A stretch of 35,986 bases of DNA from an uncultured Pelagibacteraceae bacterium (lineage in GTDB: Bacteria > Pseudomonadota > Alphaproteobacteria > Pelagibacterales > Pelagibacteraceae): positions 1 to 35,986 of the forward strand of contig CACFNI010000009.1 of assembly GCA_902567765.1 (NCBI GenBank). The letters run 5' to 3'. Below the pieces are notes generated by a model, which saw only the letters and a program-made list of their open reading frames with translations, did not search any database and was not told where the DNA came from. Positions 24,849 through 35,827 of the stretch are shown in pieces. A program made the translations under genes and the position numbers. The stretch's first letter is position 1. Each line of letters opens with the position of its first letter.

Positions 24849-26340
24849 TATTTGCTCCAAAACTTACTAAATTATAATTATACGTATCAATTAAATTATT
24901 CACAGAAACTTCAACAGTATTCAATAATGGTTCAGGATAAAACCCATAAAATAAGGTTGGTAAAGCTATAATTGATAAAACTAAAATTTCAGACTTATTT
25001 AAATCATCTATTTTTAATAAATCTTTGTTATTTAATTTACCAAAAATTACCCTCTTATATAACCACAGCATATAAGCAGCTCCTAATATGACCCCAAAAC
25101 AAGCAATAGTCGCCACAAGAAAGTTATCACGAAAAGCTCCCATAAGAATTAGGAATTCTCCCACAAAACCACTCGTGCCAGGTAAACCAAGTGCAGATAA
25201 AGTAAAAATCATCAATAAAATTGAATATTTTGGCATTACTGAAACTAGACCTCCATAAGTTTTAATTAATCTAGAATGGGTTCTGTCATACAAGACACCC
25301 ACAGATAAAAATAATGCAGCTGAAACTAATCCATGACTTATCATTTGTACTATACTTCCTTCTAAACCTTGTTGGGTATTTGTAAAAATACCAAGCGTAA
25401 CATAACCCATGTGCGCGACTGATGAATAAGCGATTAATTTTTTCATATCTTCCTGCATTAACGCTACAAAGGAAGTATAAATTATTGCTACTAGGCTTAA
25501 AAAGTAAATAAGTGGTGTAAAAAATTCTGATGCAATTGGAAATAATCCAATTGAAAATCTTATAAATCCATATCCTGCCATTTTTAATAAAATAGCAGCC
25601 AAAAGAACCGAGCCTGCAGTTGGTGCTTCTACATGAGCATCTGGTAACCATGTATGAACTGGCCACATAGGAGTTTTGACGGCAAATGAACTAAAAAATG
25701 CTAACCATAATAAATTTTGAAAATTTGCATTTATTCCAATCTCGTAAAGCTTTGTTATATCTGTAGTTCCATATGTTAAGTAAATAACAATAATAGCAAC
25801 AAGCATTAAAACTGAACCAAAAAGAGTGTAGAGAAAAAATTTAAAAGCAGAATAAACTCTTCTTTCACCTCCCCAAATTCCAATTATTAAAAACATCGGT
25901 ATTAGCCCACCTTCAAAAAATAAATAAAAAATAATTAAATCAAGAGAACAAAAAACACCAATCATCAAACTTTCCATTAATAAAATCGCTATGAGAAAAT
26001 CCTTAAGTCTAGATTTTATACTATTATTTACTGACAAAACACAAAGTGGTGTAATAAAGGTTGTAAGAATAATAAAAAGTATAGATATGCCGTCTATACC
26101 AACTTTATAATTTATAAAACCATCTAACCACTCCTTATCCTCAATAAACTGAAAATTTGATGATGTTTCATCAAATAAATACCAAAGATAAATTGATATA
26201 AAAAAATTTGTTATAGTTACAAATAAAGCAACATATTTAATAGTTTGTAAACTTTTCCCTTCTGATCCTTTTATAAAAAAAAGAAATAAAGACCCTATAG
26301 ATGGGAGTAAAATTATTGAGGATAAAATTGGAAAATCCAT
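24841..26340 (-). CDS. nuoM: NADH-quinone oxidoreductase subunit M
   Basis: Second antiporter-like proton pump of complex I; 499 aa with about 14 membrane segments. The central Glu in the EGGLIPMFLIIGIWGG segment and Lys in VKTPMWPVHTWLPDAH, together with KKLIAYSSVAHMG, are hallmark positions of NuoM. HTWLPDAHVEAP distinguishes it from NuoN (FHMWAPDVYEG). It follows nuoL with a 1-bp overlap (TAATG) and overlaps nuoN by 8 bp. Confidence 0.97.
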   Translation of the reverse strand: MDFPILSSIILLPSIGSLFLFFIKGSEGKSLQTIKYVALFVTITNFFISIYLWYLFDETSSNFQFIEDKEWLDGFINYKVGIDGISILFIILTTFITPLCVLSVNNSIKSRLKDFLIAILLMESLMIGVFCSLDLIIFYLFFEGGLIPMFLIIGIWGGERRVYSAFKFFLYTLFGSVLMLVAIIVIYLTYGTTDITKLYEIGINANFQNLLWLAFFSSFAVKTPMWPVHTWLPDAHVEAPTAGSVLLAAILLKMAGYGFIRFSIGLFPIASEFFTPLIYFLSLVAIIYTSFVALMQEDMKKLIAYSSVAHMGYVTLGIFTNTQQGLEGSIVQMISHGLVSAALFLSVGVLYDRTHSRLIKTYGGLVSVMPKYSILLMIFTLSALGLPGTSGFVGEFLILMGAFRDNFLVATIACFGVILGAAYMLWLYKRVIFGKLNNKDLLKIDDLNKSEILVLSIIALPTLFYGFYPEPLLNTVEVSVNNLIDTYNYNLVSFGANNG

Positions 26341-28253
26341 TAATTGATAATTAAGAACGTTAAAATTGCAGAAAAACCTAGTAACATGATGAACGCATAT
26401 TGATAAATAAATCCACTTTGAAATTTGGTTGCTTTGAGAGATAAAATTTTGATTATTTTTGAAATACTATCGGGGCCAAAACGATCAATAGTATTTAAAT
26501 CAATAGATTTCCAAAAGAATTTTCCAATTTTTTTTGACGGCTTAATGAAAATTATTTCATAAAATTCATCGAAATACCATTTATTAAGAAGAAAATTATA
26601 TATAGACTTATTTGCGTCAACTATACTTGTTAATATTTTTTTATTTTTTACAAACAAATAGTAAGAAAAAGGAATTGATAATGTTACTAAAATTGGTGTG
26701 ATATAAATTATGATTAATGGCGGATGACCTGGGCTTAATGGATTTAAAAATTTAATTGAATCTTTCCAAAAATTAAAAGTATTTAGTTGATCAATAAAAA
26801 GATCTTTAAATACATAACCAGCAAAAACTGAGCCTACTGATAGAATACTTAAAGGTATCAACATTAAAAATGATGACTCATGGATCTTTTCAATTTTAAT
26901 TTCATCATTATTATATTGCCCATGAAAAGTTTTGAAAATTAACCTCCATGAATAAATGGCTGTTAAAAAAGCTGTAAAAATTCCTACATATGCAGCTATA
27001 ATACCAGTTGTATTTCCTCTTAAATAAGAAAACTCAATTATTGCATCTTTTGAAAAGAAACCTGATAATAATGGAAAACCAGTTAATGCCAAAGTTCCTA
27101 TAATCATCATCAACCAAGTATATGGAAGTTTTTTCCATACCGATCCCATTTTATTTATATTTTGTTCGTTGTTAAAGGCATGAATAACTGAGCCAGAACC
27201 TAAAAATAATAAAGCTTTAAAAAATGCATGAGTGAATAGATGAAACATTGCTACGTTATAAGCCCCAACACCTGTTGCAAAAAACATATAACCTAATTGA
27301 CTACATGTTGAGTATGCGATTATTTTTTTAATATCTGTCTGAACAAGAGCAATTGTTGCAGCAAAAAATGCTGTGGACATACCAACAACTGTAATAAAAT
27401 TTAAAGCTAATATTGAATATTCAAAAATTGGTGAACATCTAACAACTAGAAAAACACCGGCTGTTACCATTGTTGCAGCATGAATTAGCGCGGAAACAGG
27501 TGTAGGCCCTTCCATTGCATCAGGTAACCATGTGTGTAAAAATATTTGGGCTGATTTTCCCATAGCTCCTATAAATAAAAGCAAACAAATTAGATCTACT
27601 GCATTGCAACTAATACCTAAAAATATTATTTTTTTATCTATTAACTGAGGAATTTGATTAAATACCTCTGTATAATTAACGGTACCAAAAAAATAAAATA
27701 TCAAGAAAATTCCAAGTGCGAAACCAAAATCACCAACCCTATTAACTAAAAAGGCCTTTATTGCTGCAGCATTTGCTGTTTCTTTTTTGTACCAAAAACC
27801 AATTAAAAAATACGAACAAAGACCAACACCTTCCCATCCAAAAAATAATTGTAAAAAATTATCAGCCGTAACTAGAGAAAGCATTGCAAAAGTGAATAAA
27901 GACAAATAGGCCATGAACCTTGGTTTATCTGGATCATGAGACATATAGCCAATAGAATAGATATGAACCAATGAAGAAATTAAAGTAACGACAACTAACA
28001 TTACTGCTGACAATGCATCTATTTTAATTGACCAATTGACAATTAATGTTCCAGAATTAATCCAGGATGCAATTATTGTATCTGATAGATAATCGTTAAA
28101 AATTACATTATAAAATATAATTATTGATAGAACAGCTGATATTGAAACAAATAAACTTGTAATAATTTCACAAGTTCTATCACCTATTAATTTAGAAAAA
28201 AATCCTGAAATAATTGCAGCAATAAGTGGAAGGAATAAAATTAAAAGTTCCAT
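26340..28253 (-). CDS. nuoL: NADH-quinone oxidoreductase subunit L
   Basis: Largest antiporter-like subunit, at the distal end of the membrane arm; 637 aa. It has about 16 membrane segments, including the long amphipathic lateral helix and final membrane anchor near the C-terminus (about residues 530-637). Key motifs are FFGWEGVGLCSYFLIGFW with the conserved Glu, KSAQIFLHTWLPDAMEGPTP with Lys, and KIIAYSTCSQLGYM. IDALSAVMLVVVTLISSLVH is the usual N-terminal segment. It starts one base after the nuoK stop and overlaps nuoM by one base. Confidence 0.97.
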   Translation of the reverse strand: MELLILFLPLIAAIISGFFSKLIGDRTCEIITSLFVSISAVLSIIIFYNVIFNDYLSDTIIASWINSGTLIVNWSIKIDALSAVMLVVVTLISSLVHIYSIGYMSHDPDKPRFMAYLSLFTFAMLSLVTADNFLQLFFGWEGVGLCSYFLIGFWYKKETANAAAIKAFLVNRVGDFGFALGIFLIFYFFGTVNYTEVFNQIPQLIDKKIIFLGISCNAVDLICLLLFIGAMGKSAQIFLHTWLPDAMEGPTPVSALIHAATMVTAGVFLVVRCSPIFEYSILALNFITVVGMSTAFFAATIALVQTDIKKIIAYSTCSQLGYMFFATGVGAYNVAMFHLFTHAFFKALLFLGSGSVIHAFNNEQNINKMGSVWKKLPYTWLMMIIGTLALTGFPLLSGFFSKDAIIEFSYLRGNTTGIIAAYVGIFTAFLTAIYSWRLIFKTFHGQYNNDEIKIEKIHESSFLMLIPLSILSVGSVFAGYVFKDLFIDQLNTFNFWKDSIKFLNPLSPGHPPLIIIYITPILVTLSIPFSYYLFVKNKKILTSIVDANKSIYNFLLNKWYFDEFYEIIFIKPSKKIGKFFWKSIDLNTIDRFGPDSISKIIKILSLKATKFQSGFIYQYAFIMLLGFSAILTFLIIN

Positions 28254-28254
28254 T

Positions 28255-28566
28255 TTAACCTTTTAAGCTATGAATATCTTCAACATCAATATTTGATGTG
28301 TTTCGATAATAAACAACTATTATAGCTAAACCAATAGCCGCTTCTGCAGCAGCCACTGTTAAAATAAATAAAGTAAAGATTTGTCCCGTAATATCATTTA
28401 AAAATATTGAAAATGAAACTAAATTTATATTTACCGCAAGCAAAATTAGCTCAATACTCATCAAAATAACAATAATATTTTTTCTATTTAAAAAAATCCC
28501 TGCAACACCTATGGAAAAAATAATTGCTCCTAAAGTTAAATAGTGACCTAATCCTATATCAACCAT
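28255..28566 (-). CDS. nuoK: NADH-quinone oxidoreductase subunit K
   Basis: Small membrane subunit of the proton-translocating arm; 103 aa with three membrane segments. The start is the ATG at 28564-28566 ([14 protein letters not shown]), which gives the normal family length and an 8-bp overlap with the nuoJ stop. A longer in-frame version would add 15 residues that are really translated from nuoJ DNA in another frame. The two conserved membrane Glu residues are in [11 protein letters not shown] and [13 protein letters not shown]. Confidence 0.97.
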   Translation of the reverse strand: MVDIGLGHYLTLGAIIFSIGVAGIFLNRKNIIVILMSIELILLAVNINLVSFSIFLNDITGQIFTLFILTVAAAEAAIGLAIIVVYYRNTSNIDVEDIHSLKG

Positions 28567-29191
28567 CAATATCAACCCCTTTTTTGTTTGGTACATCTGC
28601 AAGATAAACACTATCAGATCTTTCTCTTGAAATTTGAGAGAAGTAACTTTGTCTTTTTAAACCTGCTCTTTTTCTAAATGTAAGTACAATTGCACCAATC
28701 ATTGCAACCAATAAAATCATTCCGCTTAACTGAAAGAGATGAATATAGTCTGTATATAAAACGTTTCCTATAGAGTGAGTATTTGACTCTAAAGTATTTT
28801 GTGATTTTGTTATTGAAGAAACTACTTCAGGTTTATATTTCCACCCACCAATAACTATTATCAACTCAAAAAAGATAATTACACTTATTAGAACACCTAA
28901 TGGTATATGTTTTGAACTTCCAAATGAGCTAAACCATTGCTTTTTTTGTTGAGCTACATTTAGCATCATAACAACAAAAAGGAATAAGACTGCTACTGCG
29001 CCCACATAAACTATTAGCATTATCATTCCCAAAAACTCTGCACCTATCATAATAAACAAACAGGAAATGCTAATAAAATCTAAAATTAAAAAAAAAACTG
29101 AGTGAACTGTATTTTTTGATGCAGTCACCATTATTGCTGAAAAAATAGCTATAAATGAAAATACATAAAAAAATAATGAATGTGCTAACAT
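28559..29191 (-). CDS. nuoJ: NADH-quinone oxidoreductase subunit J
   Basis: Membrane subunit of complex I next to NuoK and NuoH; 210 aa with five membrane segments. [20 protein letters not shown] contains the pi-bulge segment that changes conformation in the coupling mechanism and is the most conserved NuoJ stretch. The loop between segments 4 and 5 and the C-terminal tail (ending NKKGVDIDG) are variable. It follows nuoI after 5 bp and overlaps nuoK. Confidence 0.95.
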   Translation of the reverse strand: MLAHSLFFYVFSFIAIFSAIMVTASKNTVHSVFFLILDFISISCLFIMIGAEFLGMIMLIVYVGAVAVLFLFVVMMLNVAQQKKQWFSSFGSSKHIPLGVLISVIIFFELIIVIGGWKYKPEVVSSITKSQNTLESNTHSIGNVLYTDYIHLFQLSGMILLVAMIGAIVLTFRKRAGLKRQSYFSQISRERSDSVYLADVPNKKGVDIDG

Positions 29192-29196
29192 GTCTA

Positions 29197-29682
29197 TTAT
29201 CTATAAGCTTTATCTGCTCTAATATTTGCAGACAATATACTTTCCCAACGATCTCCATTATCAAGGAGTTTTTCTTTATTATAATAAAGCTCCTCTCTAG
29301 TTTCGGTGCTAAACTCGAAATTAGGCCCTTGAACTATAGCATCTACAGGGCATGATTCTTCACAAAGGCCACAATATATACATTTCATCATATCTATATC
29401 ATATCTAGTAGTTTTACGACTTCCATCGCTTCTCTCTGTTGACTCAATTGTTATTGCTTGTGCTGGACAGACTGCTTCGCATAATTTACATGCTATACAT
29501 CTTTCCTCGCCATTTGGATACCTTCTTAAAGCATGTTCGCCTCTAAACCTTGGGCTAATTTTTCCTTTTTCAAAAGGGTAATTGATTGTTTTTTTCTCTT
29601 TAAAAATTTCTTTTATAGCGATTAAGAAACCACTTAAAAAATCTAACATAAGTATTGTTTTAAAAAATCTAGTTATTTTCAT
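29197..29682 (-). CDS. nuoI: NADH-quinone oxidoreductase subunit I
   Basis: Peripheral-arm subunit that carries the iron-sulfur clusters N6a and N6b on the electron path to NuoB. It is 161 aa. Two 4Fe-4S ferredoxin motifs have all eight Cys ligands: C62, C65, C68, C72 in [12 protein letters not shown], and C101, C104, C107, C111 in [12 protein letters not shown]. The N-terminal amphipathic helix (residues 1-30) and [17 protein letters not shown] match the alphaproteobacterial/mitochondrial form. It overlaps nuoH by 4 bp (ATGA). Confidence 0.97.
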   Translation of the reverse strand: MKITRFFKTILMLDFLSGFLIAIKEIFKEKKTINYPFEKGKISPRFRGEHALRRYPNGEERCIACKLCEAVCPAQAITIESTERSDGSRKTTRYDIDMMKCIYCGLCEESCPVDAIVQGPNFEFSTETREELYYNKEKLLDNGDRWESILSANIRADKAYR

Positions 29683-30686
29683 AGTTTATTTCCCGGCAAC
29701 AAATCAAAATAAAATAAATAAGACGCCGTTATCACAACCCATATAAGAGACAATGGTAGAAAAATCTTCCATCCTAATTTCATTAATTGATCGTATCTAT
29801 ATCTTGGAACTATTGCTTTTACCAATGCAAATAAAATAAACAAAAATAACATTTTAAATATTAACCAAAGAGAATCTGGAATAAAATTAAAAGGGAATGC
29901 ATCTATAGGTGGAAGCCAACCGCCTAAAAACAAAATTGAACCGAGTGCACACATAAGTAAAATATTTGCGTATTCTCCTAACCAGAACATTGCATACATC
30001 ATGCCAGAATATTCAGTTTGGTATCCTGCAACTAATTCTGCTTCCGCCTCTGGCAAGTCAAAAGGTGGTCTATTTGTTTCAGCTAAAGCAGAGATAAAAA
30101 AAATAACAAACATTGGAAACAACGGGATAACAAACCATAGGTTCTCTTGAGCCAAAACAATGTCTGTTAAATTAAGAGAACCAACACATAATAAAACATT
30201 TATAATAATTACACCAATTGACACCTCATAAGAAACCATTTGTGCAGCAGATCTAATTGCGCCTAAGAAAGGATATTTTGAATTAGATGCCCATCCACCC
30301 ATTATAATTCCGTAAACTCCAAGTGAAGAAACTGCAAAAATATAAAGAATGCCAACATTTATATCGGCAATTACAAAATTTTCATTAAAAGGAATAACTG
30401 CCCAAGCAATCAAAGCAAGCGTCATCGTAACAACTGGAGCTAATATAAAAATAATCTTATTTGAACTAGCAGGAATTATAATTTCCTTAAACAAGTATTT
30501 TAATGCATCTGCTAAAGATTGAAATAAACCGAATGGACCTACAACATTCGGTCCACGTCTTTTTTGAACAAAAGCCCATACTCTTCTATCTAACCACACT
30601 ATCATTGCTACAGCTGTTAAAACTGGAACAAGTAAGAATAATATTTTATAAGTTTCTAAGAAAATAATATTAAAATATTCAACCAT
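29679..30686 (-). CDS. nuoH: NADH-quinone oxidoreductase subunit H
   Basis: Membrane subunit that joins the peripheral arm and forms much of the quinone-binding chamber; 335 aa with about eight membrane segments. Diagnostic stretches are [50 protein letters not shown] and [20 protein letters not shown]. The last contains conserved Glu residues close to the quinone path. It starts just after the nuoG stop and ends overlapping nuoI. Confidence 0.97.
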   Translation of the reverse strand: MVEYFNIIFLETYKILFLLVPVLTAVAMIVWLDRRVWAFVQKRRGPNVVGPFGLFQSLADALKYLFKEIIIPASSNKIIFILAPVVTMTLALIAWAVIPFNENFVIADINVGILYIFAVSSLGVYGIIMGGWASNSKYPFLGAIRSAAQMVSYEVSIGVIIINVLLCVGSLNLTDIVLAQENLWFVIPLFPMFVIFFISALAETNRPPFDLPEAEAELVAGYQTEYSGMMYAMFWLGEYANILLMCALGSILFLGGWLPPIDAFPFNFIPDSLWLIFKMLFLFILFALVKAIVPRYRYDQLMKLGWKIFLPLSLIWVVITASYLFYFDLLPGNKL

Positions 30687-30687
30687 T

Positions 30688-32730
30688 CTAACCCTCTGTT
30701 CCAGTAGATTTTAATTTAAATTTTTCATTTCTGCAGTTAAACATTGTTTTGGATGATCTTGCGATTACGTTAGAATAATAATAGTCAATATTATTTATTT
30801 TAATTTGCTCGTTATTAAAAACTAGATTCTCAAAATCTGAATCCTTCCTTGATAATTTTTTTTCATTTTCTAAATTCAAATAATTTAGTAAACCACTATC
30901 TAATTCCTCTTTATCTTTAAACAACTTTTTACCCATTATTGACTCTGCTAAATCATTTATTATTATCCAATCTTCTTTTGCTTCACCTGGTGGATAAGAT
31001 GCCTTAAAAGCTTTTTGTAATTTTCCTTCTAAATTTGTAAAAAAACCATTTTGTTCTGTATAAGCTGCACCTGGTAAGATTATATCTGCAATTTCTGCTC
31101 CTTTATCTCCGTGACTTCCTTGATAAATTATAAATTCATTTTTTTTATTAAAATTCAAGCTGTCTTGTCCTAGCAAAAAGACAATATCAAATTCGTTATT
31201 TTCTAATTTAGATAAGGTTTCGTTTGATCCATCCACTGTTTTAAAAATACCTAGATCTATACTACCAACCGTTGAAGCATTTTCTGAAATTATATTAAAA
31301 GAGTTCCACTCGCTATTAATTTTTCCGTTCTTTTTTAAGAATGACTTAATGGACTCAAAGATATATTTTCCTGAATTAGATAATAAAATTGACTGACCTA
31401 AGATAATTATTGGTTTTTTTGAATTTATAATGTCTTTTGATAAAGAGTGTTTTCCCTCTACTATATTTTTTATATCCTCAGCTTTTCCATTTAAAGTTTC
31501 ATATGGGTAGGTTAAATCACCAACATTATTTAAAGAAACTATTTTTAACTTATTTTTTAAATATGCTTTTCTAATTCTTGCATTGAGCATTGTAGCCTCA
31601 AACCTTGGATTGGATCCTATTATAAAAATAAAATCGCTATCTTCTATTCCATTAATAGTAGAATTAAATAAATAATTTTCTCTTAATTCAGAGTTCAAAT
31701 ATGTGTGATTATTCCTAAAATCTAAATTATTTGAATTTATACACTTATTAAAAAATTCTTTAAATATATAAAGAGTTTCCATATTAACTAAGTCACCAGT
31801 AAAACCGCAAATTTTATCTTTTTCTGTTTCTTTTACTCTATCTTTTATAAGATTTATCACTTCTCTCCATGAAGCTTTATCAAATTTATTATTATATTTT
31901 ATAAAAGGTGTGTCTATCCTTTGATTTAGTAATCCATCGCAAGCATATCTTGTTTTATCTGATATCCACTCCTCATTAATATCCTCGTTTATTCTTGGTA
32001 AAATCCTTTTTACTTCCCAGCCATAAGTATCAACTCTTATATTAGAACCAACAGCATCCATAACATCAATTGACTCAGTTTTCTTTAATTCCCAAGGTCT
32101 AGCCTCAAAAACATATGGTTTTGAAGTCAACGCTCCGACTGGACATAAATCTACTACATTGGCTGACAATTCAGATTCCATCGATTTTTCTAAATAAGTT
32201 GTGATTTGCATATTTTCACCTCTACCAATTGCTCCAAGTTCTGAAACTCCTGCTATCTCTGTTGCAAATCTTATACATCGAGTACAATGTATACATCTTG
32301 TCATCTGAGTTTTTATTAAAGGTCCCATATATTTTTCTGGAACAAATCTTTTATTTTCCTTGTATCTAGATTTATCTACTCCATAGAACATTGATTGATC
32401 TTGTAAATCGCACTCACCTCCTTGATCACAGACAGGACAATCAAGTGGATGATTTGCTAATAAAAATTCCATTACACCTTTTCTTGCTTTTTCAACAAAC
32501 TTTGTATTAGTTTTTATATTCATACCTTCTGCAGCTGGCATTGCACATGAAGCAACAGGTTTTGGAGATTTTTCAATTTCTACCAAACACATTCTGCAAT
32601 TTCCAGCTATAGATAATTTTTCATGATAGCAAAACCTCGGAATCTCTACACCTGCTTTCTCACAAGCTTGTAAAACGGTTAAACCTTCTTCTACTTCTAT
32701 ATCTTGATTATTTACTTTTAATTTAAGCAT
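30688..32730 (-). CDS. nuoG: NADH-quinone oxidoreductase subunit G
   Basis: Large peripheral-arm subunit with several iron-sulfur clusters; 680 aa. The N-terminal domain holds the 2Fe-2S N1b ligands C34, C45, C48 and C62. N5 is held by H94 (in NHPLDC), C98, C101 and C107. N4 is held by C146, C149, C152 and C196 (DLCPVGAL). After that comes a molybdopterin-oxidoreductase-like domain that is structurally conserved but has no cofactor in this family. The ligands for the extra N7 cluster of E. coli-type NuoG are absent ([13 protein letters not shown]), as in mitochondria and alphaproteobacteria. It overlaps nuoF by 8 bp. Confidence 0.97.
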   Translation of the reverse strand: MLKLKVNNQDIEVEEGLTVLQACEKAGVEIPRFCYHEKLSIAGNCRMCLVEIEKSPKPVASCAMPAAEGMNIKTNTKFVEKARKGVMEFLLANHPLDCPVCDQGGECDLQDQSMFYGVDKSRYKENKRFVPEKYMGPLIKTQMTRCIHCTRCIRFATEIAGVSELGAIGRGENMQITTYLEKSMESELSANVVDLCPVGALTSKPYVFEARPWELKKTESIDVMDAVGSNIRVDTYGWEVKRILPRINEDINEEWISDKTRYACDGLLNQRIDTPFIKYNNKFDKASWREVINLIKDRVKETEKDKICGFTGDLVNMETLYIFKEFFNKCINSNNLDFRNNHTYLNSELRENYLFNSTINGIEDSDFIFIIGSNPRFEATMLNARIRKAYLKNKLKIVSLNNVGDLTYPYETLNGKAEDIKNIVEGKHSLSKDIINSKKPIIILGQSILLSNSGKYIFESIKSFLKKNGKINSEWNSFNIISENASTVGSIDLGIFKTVDGSNETLSKLENNEFDIVFLLGQDSLNFNKKNEFIIYQGSHGDKGAEIADIILPGAAYTEQNGFFTNLEGKLQKAFKASYPPGEAKEDWIIINDLAESIMGKKLFKDKEELDSGLLNYLNLENEKKLSRKDSDFENLVFNNEQIKINNIDYYYSNVIARSSKTMFNCRNEKFKLKSTGTEG

Positions 32731-34054
32731 TTTTTTTATCTAACAGGTGTTGATCAACTAAATAGGGTATATTTTTATTTCTATTAACAAGTGGATTAAA
32801 GTTGTTTCTTTTTTCAATTTCTTTTTTAAAATGTCTTAAAAGACCTTGAACCGGCCAAGCAGAACCTTCTCCAAAAGCACATATGGTGTGACCTTCAATT
32901 TGTTTGGTAACATCCATCAACATATCTACTTCATCTTTTGACGCCTCACCTTTTGCCATTCTCTCTAACATTCTCCACATCCATCCAGAGCCTTCTCTAC
33001 ATGGAGTGCATTGACCACAACTTTCATGTTTATAAAATCTAGCTATTCTAGCCATACATTTTATAATATCCTGGTCATTATTTATAACAACTATACCAGC
33101 CGTACCCATCCCGCTTTTTTCAGCAACTAAAGAGTCAAAATCCATTTTTATCGTATCACAGATTTTTTTTGGTAGAAGTGGCATTGATGAGCCCCCAGGA
33201 ATTACTGCTTTCAGATTTTCCCATCCACCTATAACGCCGCCTGCATGTGTTTCGATTAAATCTTTTAACGAAATGCTCATTTCCTCCTCAACGTTACATG
33301 GATTGTTTACATTTCCTGATATACAAAAAATTTTAGTACCTGTATTTTTAGGTTTACCTAAAGACGAAAACCATTTTGCTCCTTTTCTTAAGATTGTTGG
33401 AACTACAGAAATCGTTTCAACATTATTAACTATTGTTGGACACCCATATAATCCAATTAGTGCAGGAAAAGGTGGTTTTAATCTTGGCTGGCCTTTTTTT
33501 CCCTCTAAGCTCTCAAGTAAGGCTGTCTCTTCTCCACAAATGTAAGCACCGGCACCATAGTGAATATAAATGTCTAAATCCCAACCTGTTCTAGAGGCAT
33601 TTTTTCCTATTAAGTTATTTTTATAAGCCTCATTTATTGCGTTTTGTAACAGTTGACCTTCATTAAAATATTCGCCTCTTATATAAATATAACATTTGTT
33701 TGAATTAACAGCATATGATGTAATTAAACAACCCTCGATAAGTTTATGAGGTTCAAACCTTAATATATCTCTATCTTTGCATGTACCTGGCTCTGACTCA
33801 TCTGCATTAATAACTAGATAATGAGGTCTTGATCCTTTTTCCTTTGGGGCGAAAGACCATTTTAAACCAGTAGGAAAACCAGCTCCACCTCTTCCTCTTA
33901 GTTCTGACGCTTTAATTTCATTAATAATCCAATCTCTTCCTTTTTCTAAAATTTCTTTTGTATTATTCCAATCACCTCTTTTTTGGGAAGATATTAAATC
34001 ATTTCCAAGATCATTATATAAATTTTTAAATATTCTATCTTCGTCTTTAAGCAT
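32723..34054 (-). CDS. nuoF: NADH-quinone oxidoreductase subunit F
   Basis: NADH-oxidising subunit that binds NADH and FMN and carries 4Fe-4S cluster N3; 443 aa. The NADH/FMN-binding glycine-rich motif is [14 protein letters not shown] near residues 54-67. [19 protein letters not shown] is the FMN-binding region. The N3 ligands are in [11 protein letters not shown] (about 345-355) plus the later Cys in [13 protein letters not shown]. It overlaps nuoE by 8 bp and nuoG by 8 bp, so the three electron-input subunits E, F and G are translated in a chain. Confidence 0.97.
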   Translation of the reverse strand: MLKDEDRIFKNLYNDLGNDLISSQKRGDWNNTKEILEKGRDWIINEIKASELRGRGGAGFPTGLKWSFAPKEKGSRPHYLVINADESEPGTCKDRDILRFEPHKLIEGCLITSYAVNSNKCYIYIRGEYFNEGQLLQNAINEAYKNNLIGKNASRTGWDLDIYIHYGAGAYICGEETALLESLEGKKGQPRLKPPFPALIGLYGCPTIVNNVETISVVPTILRKGAKWFSSLGKPKNTGTKIFCISGNVNNPCNVEEEMSISLKDLIETHAGGVIGGWENLKAVIPGGSSMPLLPKKICDTIKMDFDSLVAEKSGMGTAGIVVINNDQDIIKCMARIARFYKHESCGQCTPCREGSGWMWRMLERMAKGEASKDEVDMLMDVTKQIEGHTICAFGEGSAWPVQGLLRHFKKEIEKRNNFNPLVNRNKNIPYLVDQHLLDKKNA

Positions 34055-34655
34055 TTTTTATATCCAGTAAAGTTTTTCTATTATTTTCTGGTTCGCTATT
34101 TATTCTTCCTCTGTAAGAACCAGGTTTGGGTAATTCACCTTTTAAAATTTGATCTAAAATTTTTAATGTTTTTTCTTTATCTAAATCCTCGTAATAATCT
34201 TTATTAATTTGCATCATTGGTGCATTAACACAAGCGCCCAGACATTCTACTTCTACCCAAGAGCATGTTTTATCCTCAGATAGCTCATTTTCATTTTTAG
34301 ATATTTTTTCTTTACAAGCCTCTACGATTTTATAAGCACCTCTAATCATACAAGGTGTTGTTGTGCATACTTGTATAAAATTTTTTCCAACTGGAGATAG
34401 ATTATACATAGAATAAAATGTAGCTACCTCATAAACTTTAATATAAGGCATATTTAAAAACTTAGCTATATATTTCATTGCAGCTAAAGGTATCCAATTT
34501 TCGTTTTGTTCTTGGACTAAGTAGAGGAGTGGCATTACTGCACTTTGTTGTTTTCCCTCTGGATAATTTGATAAAATTTTTTTTGCAATTTCATAATTCT
34601 TTTCATTATATTGAAATTGCTCTGGCTGCTCTTTGGAAATTTTTTTTAAACTCAT
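34047..34655 (-). CDS. nuoE: NADH-quinone oxidoreductase subunit E
   Basis: Thioredoxin-like subunit that holds the off-path 2Fe-2S cluster N1a; 202 aa. The four Cys ligands are C97 and C102 (CTTTPC, spacing of four) and C138 and C142 (CLGAC, spacing of three), the canonical NuoE pattern. The N-terminal helical bundle carries the segment [19 protein letters not shown] short C-terminal extension follows the fold ([18 protein letters not shown]). It overlaps nuoD by 4 bp (ATGA). Confidence 0.96.
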   Translation of the reverse strand: MSLKKISKEQPEQFQYNEKNYEIAKKILSNYPEGKQQSAVMPLLYLVQEQNENWIPLAAMKYIAKFLNMPYIKVYEVATFYSMYNLSPVGKNFIQVCTTTPCMIRGAYKIVEACKEKISKNENELSEDKTCSWVEVECLGACVNAPMMQINKDYYEDLDKEKTLKILDQILKGELPKPGSYRGRINSEPENNRKTLLDIKNA

Positions 34656-35827
34656 CTATCAATTTCTCCAAAAACAATATCCAATGATCCCAAAACTGCT
34701 GGTACATCTGCTAACATATGGCCCTTTATTAAATAATCCATGGCTTGTAAATGTGAAAAACCTGGGGCTCTAATTTTACATTTATATGGTTTATTAGATC
34801 CATCTGAAATTAAGTAAACTCCAAATTCTCCCTTTGGAGCTTCAACTGCAGTATATATTTCATCCTGGTCGACTCTATAACCTTCTGTAAATAATTTAAA
34901 ATGATGTATCAAAGCTTCCATTGACTCTTTAATTTCTTCCTTTGGAGGAGGTGTTATTTTTCCATCTGGTGATTTTACTGGACCCTTCGGCATCTTGGAC
35001 AAACATTGATTTATTATTTTTACACTTTCTCTCATTTCTTCAATTCTGCAAATATATCTGTCGTAACAATCTCCATTTTTTCCTACTGGAACTTTAAATT
35101 CTAATTGATCATAGCATTCATACGGTTGTGATTTTCTTAAATCCCATGGAACTCCTGATCCTCTTAACATCACTCCAGAAAAAGAGTAATCAATAGCATC
35201 TTCTTTGCTAACAATGCCAATATCTACATTTCTTTGTTTAAATATTCTGTTATCAGTTAGTAAAGTTTCAAGGTCATCAATTACTTTTGGGAAATTACTA
35301 CAAAATTTTGCAATATCCTTATCCAGATTACCCGGCAAATCTTGATGGACACCACCTGCTCTAAAATAATTTGCATGTAGTCTTGAACCCGATGCTCTTT
35401 CATAAAAAGTCATCAAAGTTTCTCTTTCTTCAAATCCCCATAATGATGGAGTTAAAGCACCAACATCTAGTGCTTGTGTTGTTATATTTAATATATGACT
35501 CAAAATTCTACCTATTTCACAAAACATTACCCTTATATATTGAGCGCGAATTGGCACCTCAATTTTTAAAATTTTTTCAATAGCTAGAGCAAATGCGTGT
35601 TCTTGGTTCATTGGAGCAACATAATCAAGTCTGTCAAAATAAGGAACTGCTTGCATATATGTTTTGTTTTCGATTAATTTTTCAGTACCTCTATGAAGCA
35701 ATCCTATATGAGGATCAACTTTTTCTACAACCTCGCCATCAAGTTCTAAGATTAATCTTAAAACGCCGTGAGCAGCAGGATGCTGTGGTCCAAAATTAAG
35801 ACTTAATGTTTTAGTTTTTTTTGTCAT
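34652..35827 (-). CDS. nuoD: NADH-quinone oxidoreductase subunit D
   Basis: 49-kDa homologue that lines the quinone-binding site together with NuoB; 391 aa. The start is the ATG at 35825-35827 ([21 protein letters not shown]), as the GPQHPAAHG motif is normally about a dozen residues from the N-terminus. A longer in-frame opening up to 35887 lies wholly inside nuoC and is not used. The quinone-binding region contains the conserved His in GPQHPAAHG and Tyr in [15 protein letters not shown]. The start overlaps the nuoC stop by 17 bp. The end overlaps nuoE by 4 bp. Confidence 0.96.
   Translation of the reverse strand: MTKKTKTLSLNFGPQHPAAHGVLRLILELDGEVVEKVDPHIGLLHRGTEKLIENKTYMQAVPYFDRLDYVAPMNQEHAFALAIEKILKIEVPIRAQYIRVMFCEIGRILSHILNITTQALDVGALTPSLWGFEERETLMTFYERASGSRLHANYFRAGGVHQDLPGNLDKDIAKFCSNFPKVIDDLETLLTDNRIFKQRNVDIGIVSKEDAIDYSFSGVMLRGSGVPWDLRKSQPYECYDQLEFKVPVGKNGDCYDRYICRIEEMRESVKIINQCLSKMPKGPVKSPDGKITPPPKEEIKESMEALIHHFKLFTEGYRVDQDEIYTAVEAPKGEFGVYLISDGSNKPYKCKIRAPGFSHLQAMDYLIKGHMLADVPAVLGSLDIVFGEIDR

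Noticed and set aside
25286..25666. A 126-codon same-strand frame inside nuoM
   Set aside because: It is an out-of-frame reading of nuoM codons, rich in Cys and Arg unlike neighbouring proteins, and nuoM itself has every expected motif.
28567..28611. A 15-residue N-terminal extension of nuoK
   Set aside because: It would be read entirely from nuoJ DNA and makes NuoK longer than the family. The ATG at 28566 gives the standard N-terminus.
35599..35609. GTTC direct repeat resembling an alphaproteobacterial SOS box
   Set aside because: The two GTTC units are only 3 bases apart instead of 7, and the site is in the middle of nuoD.
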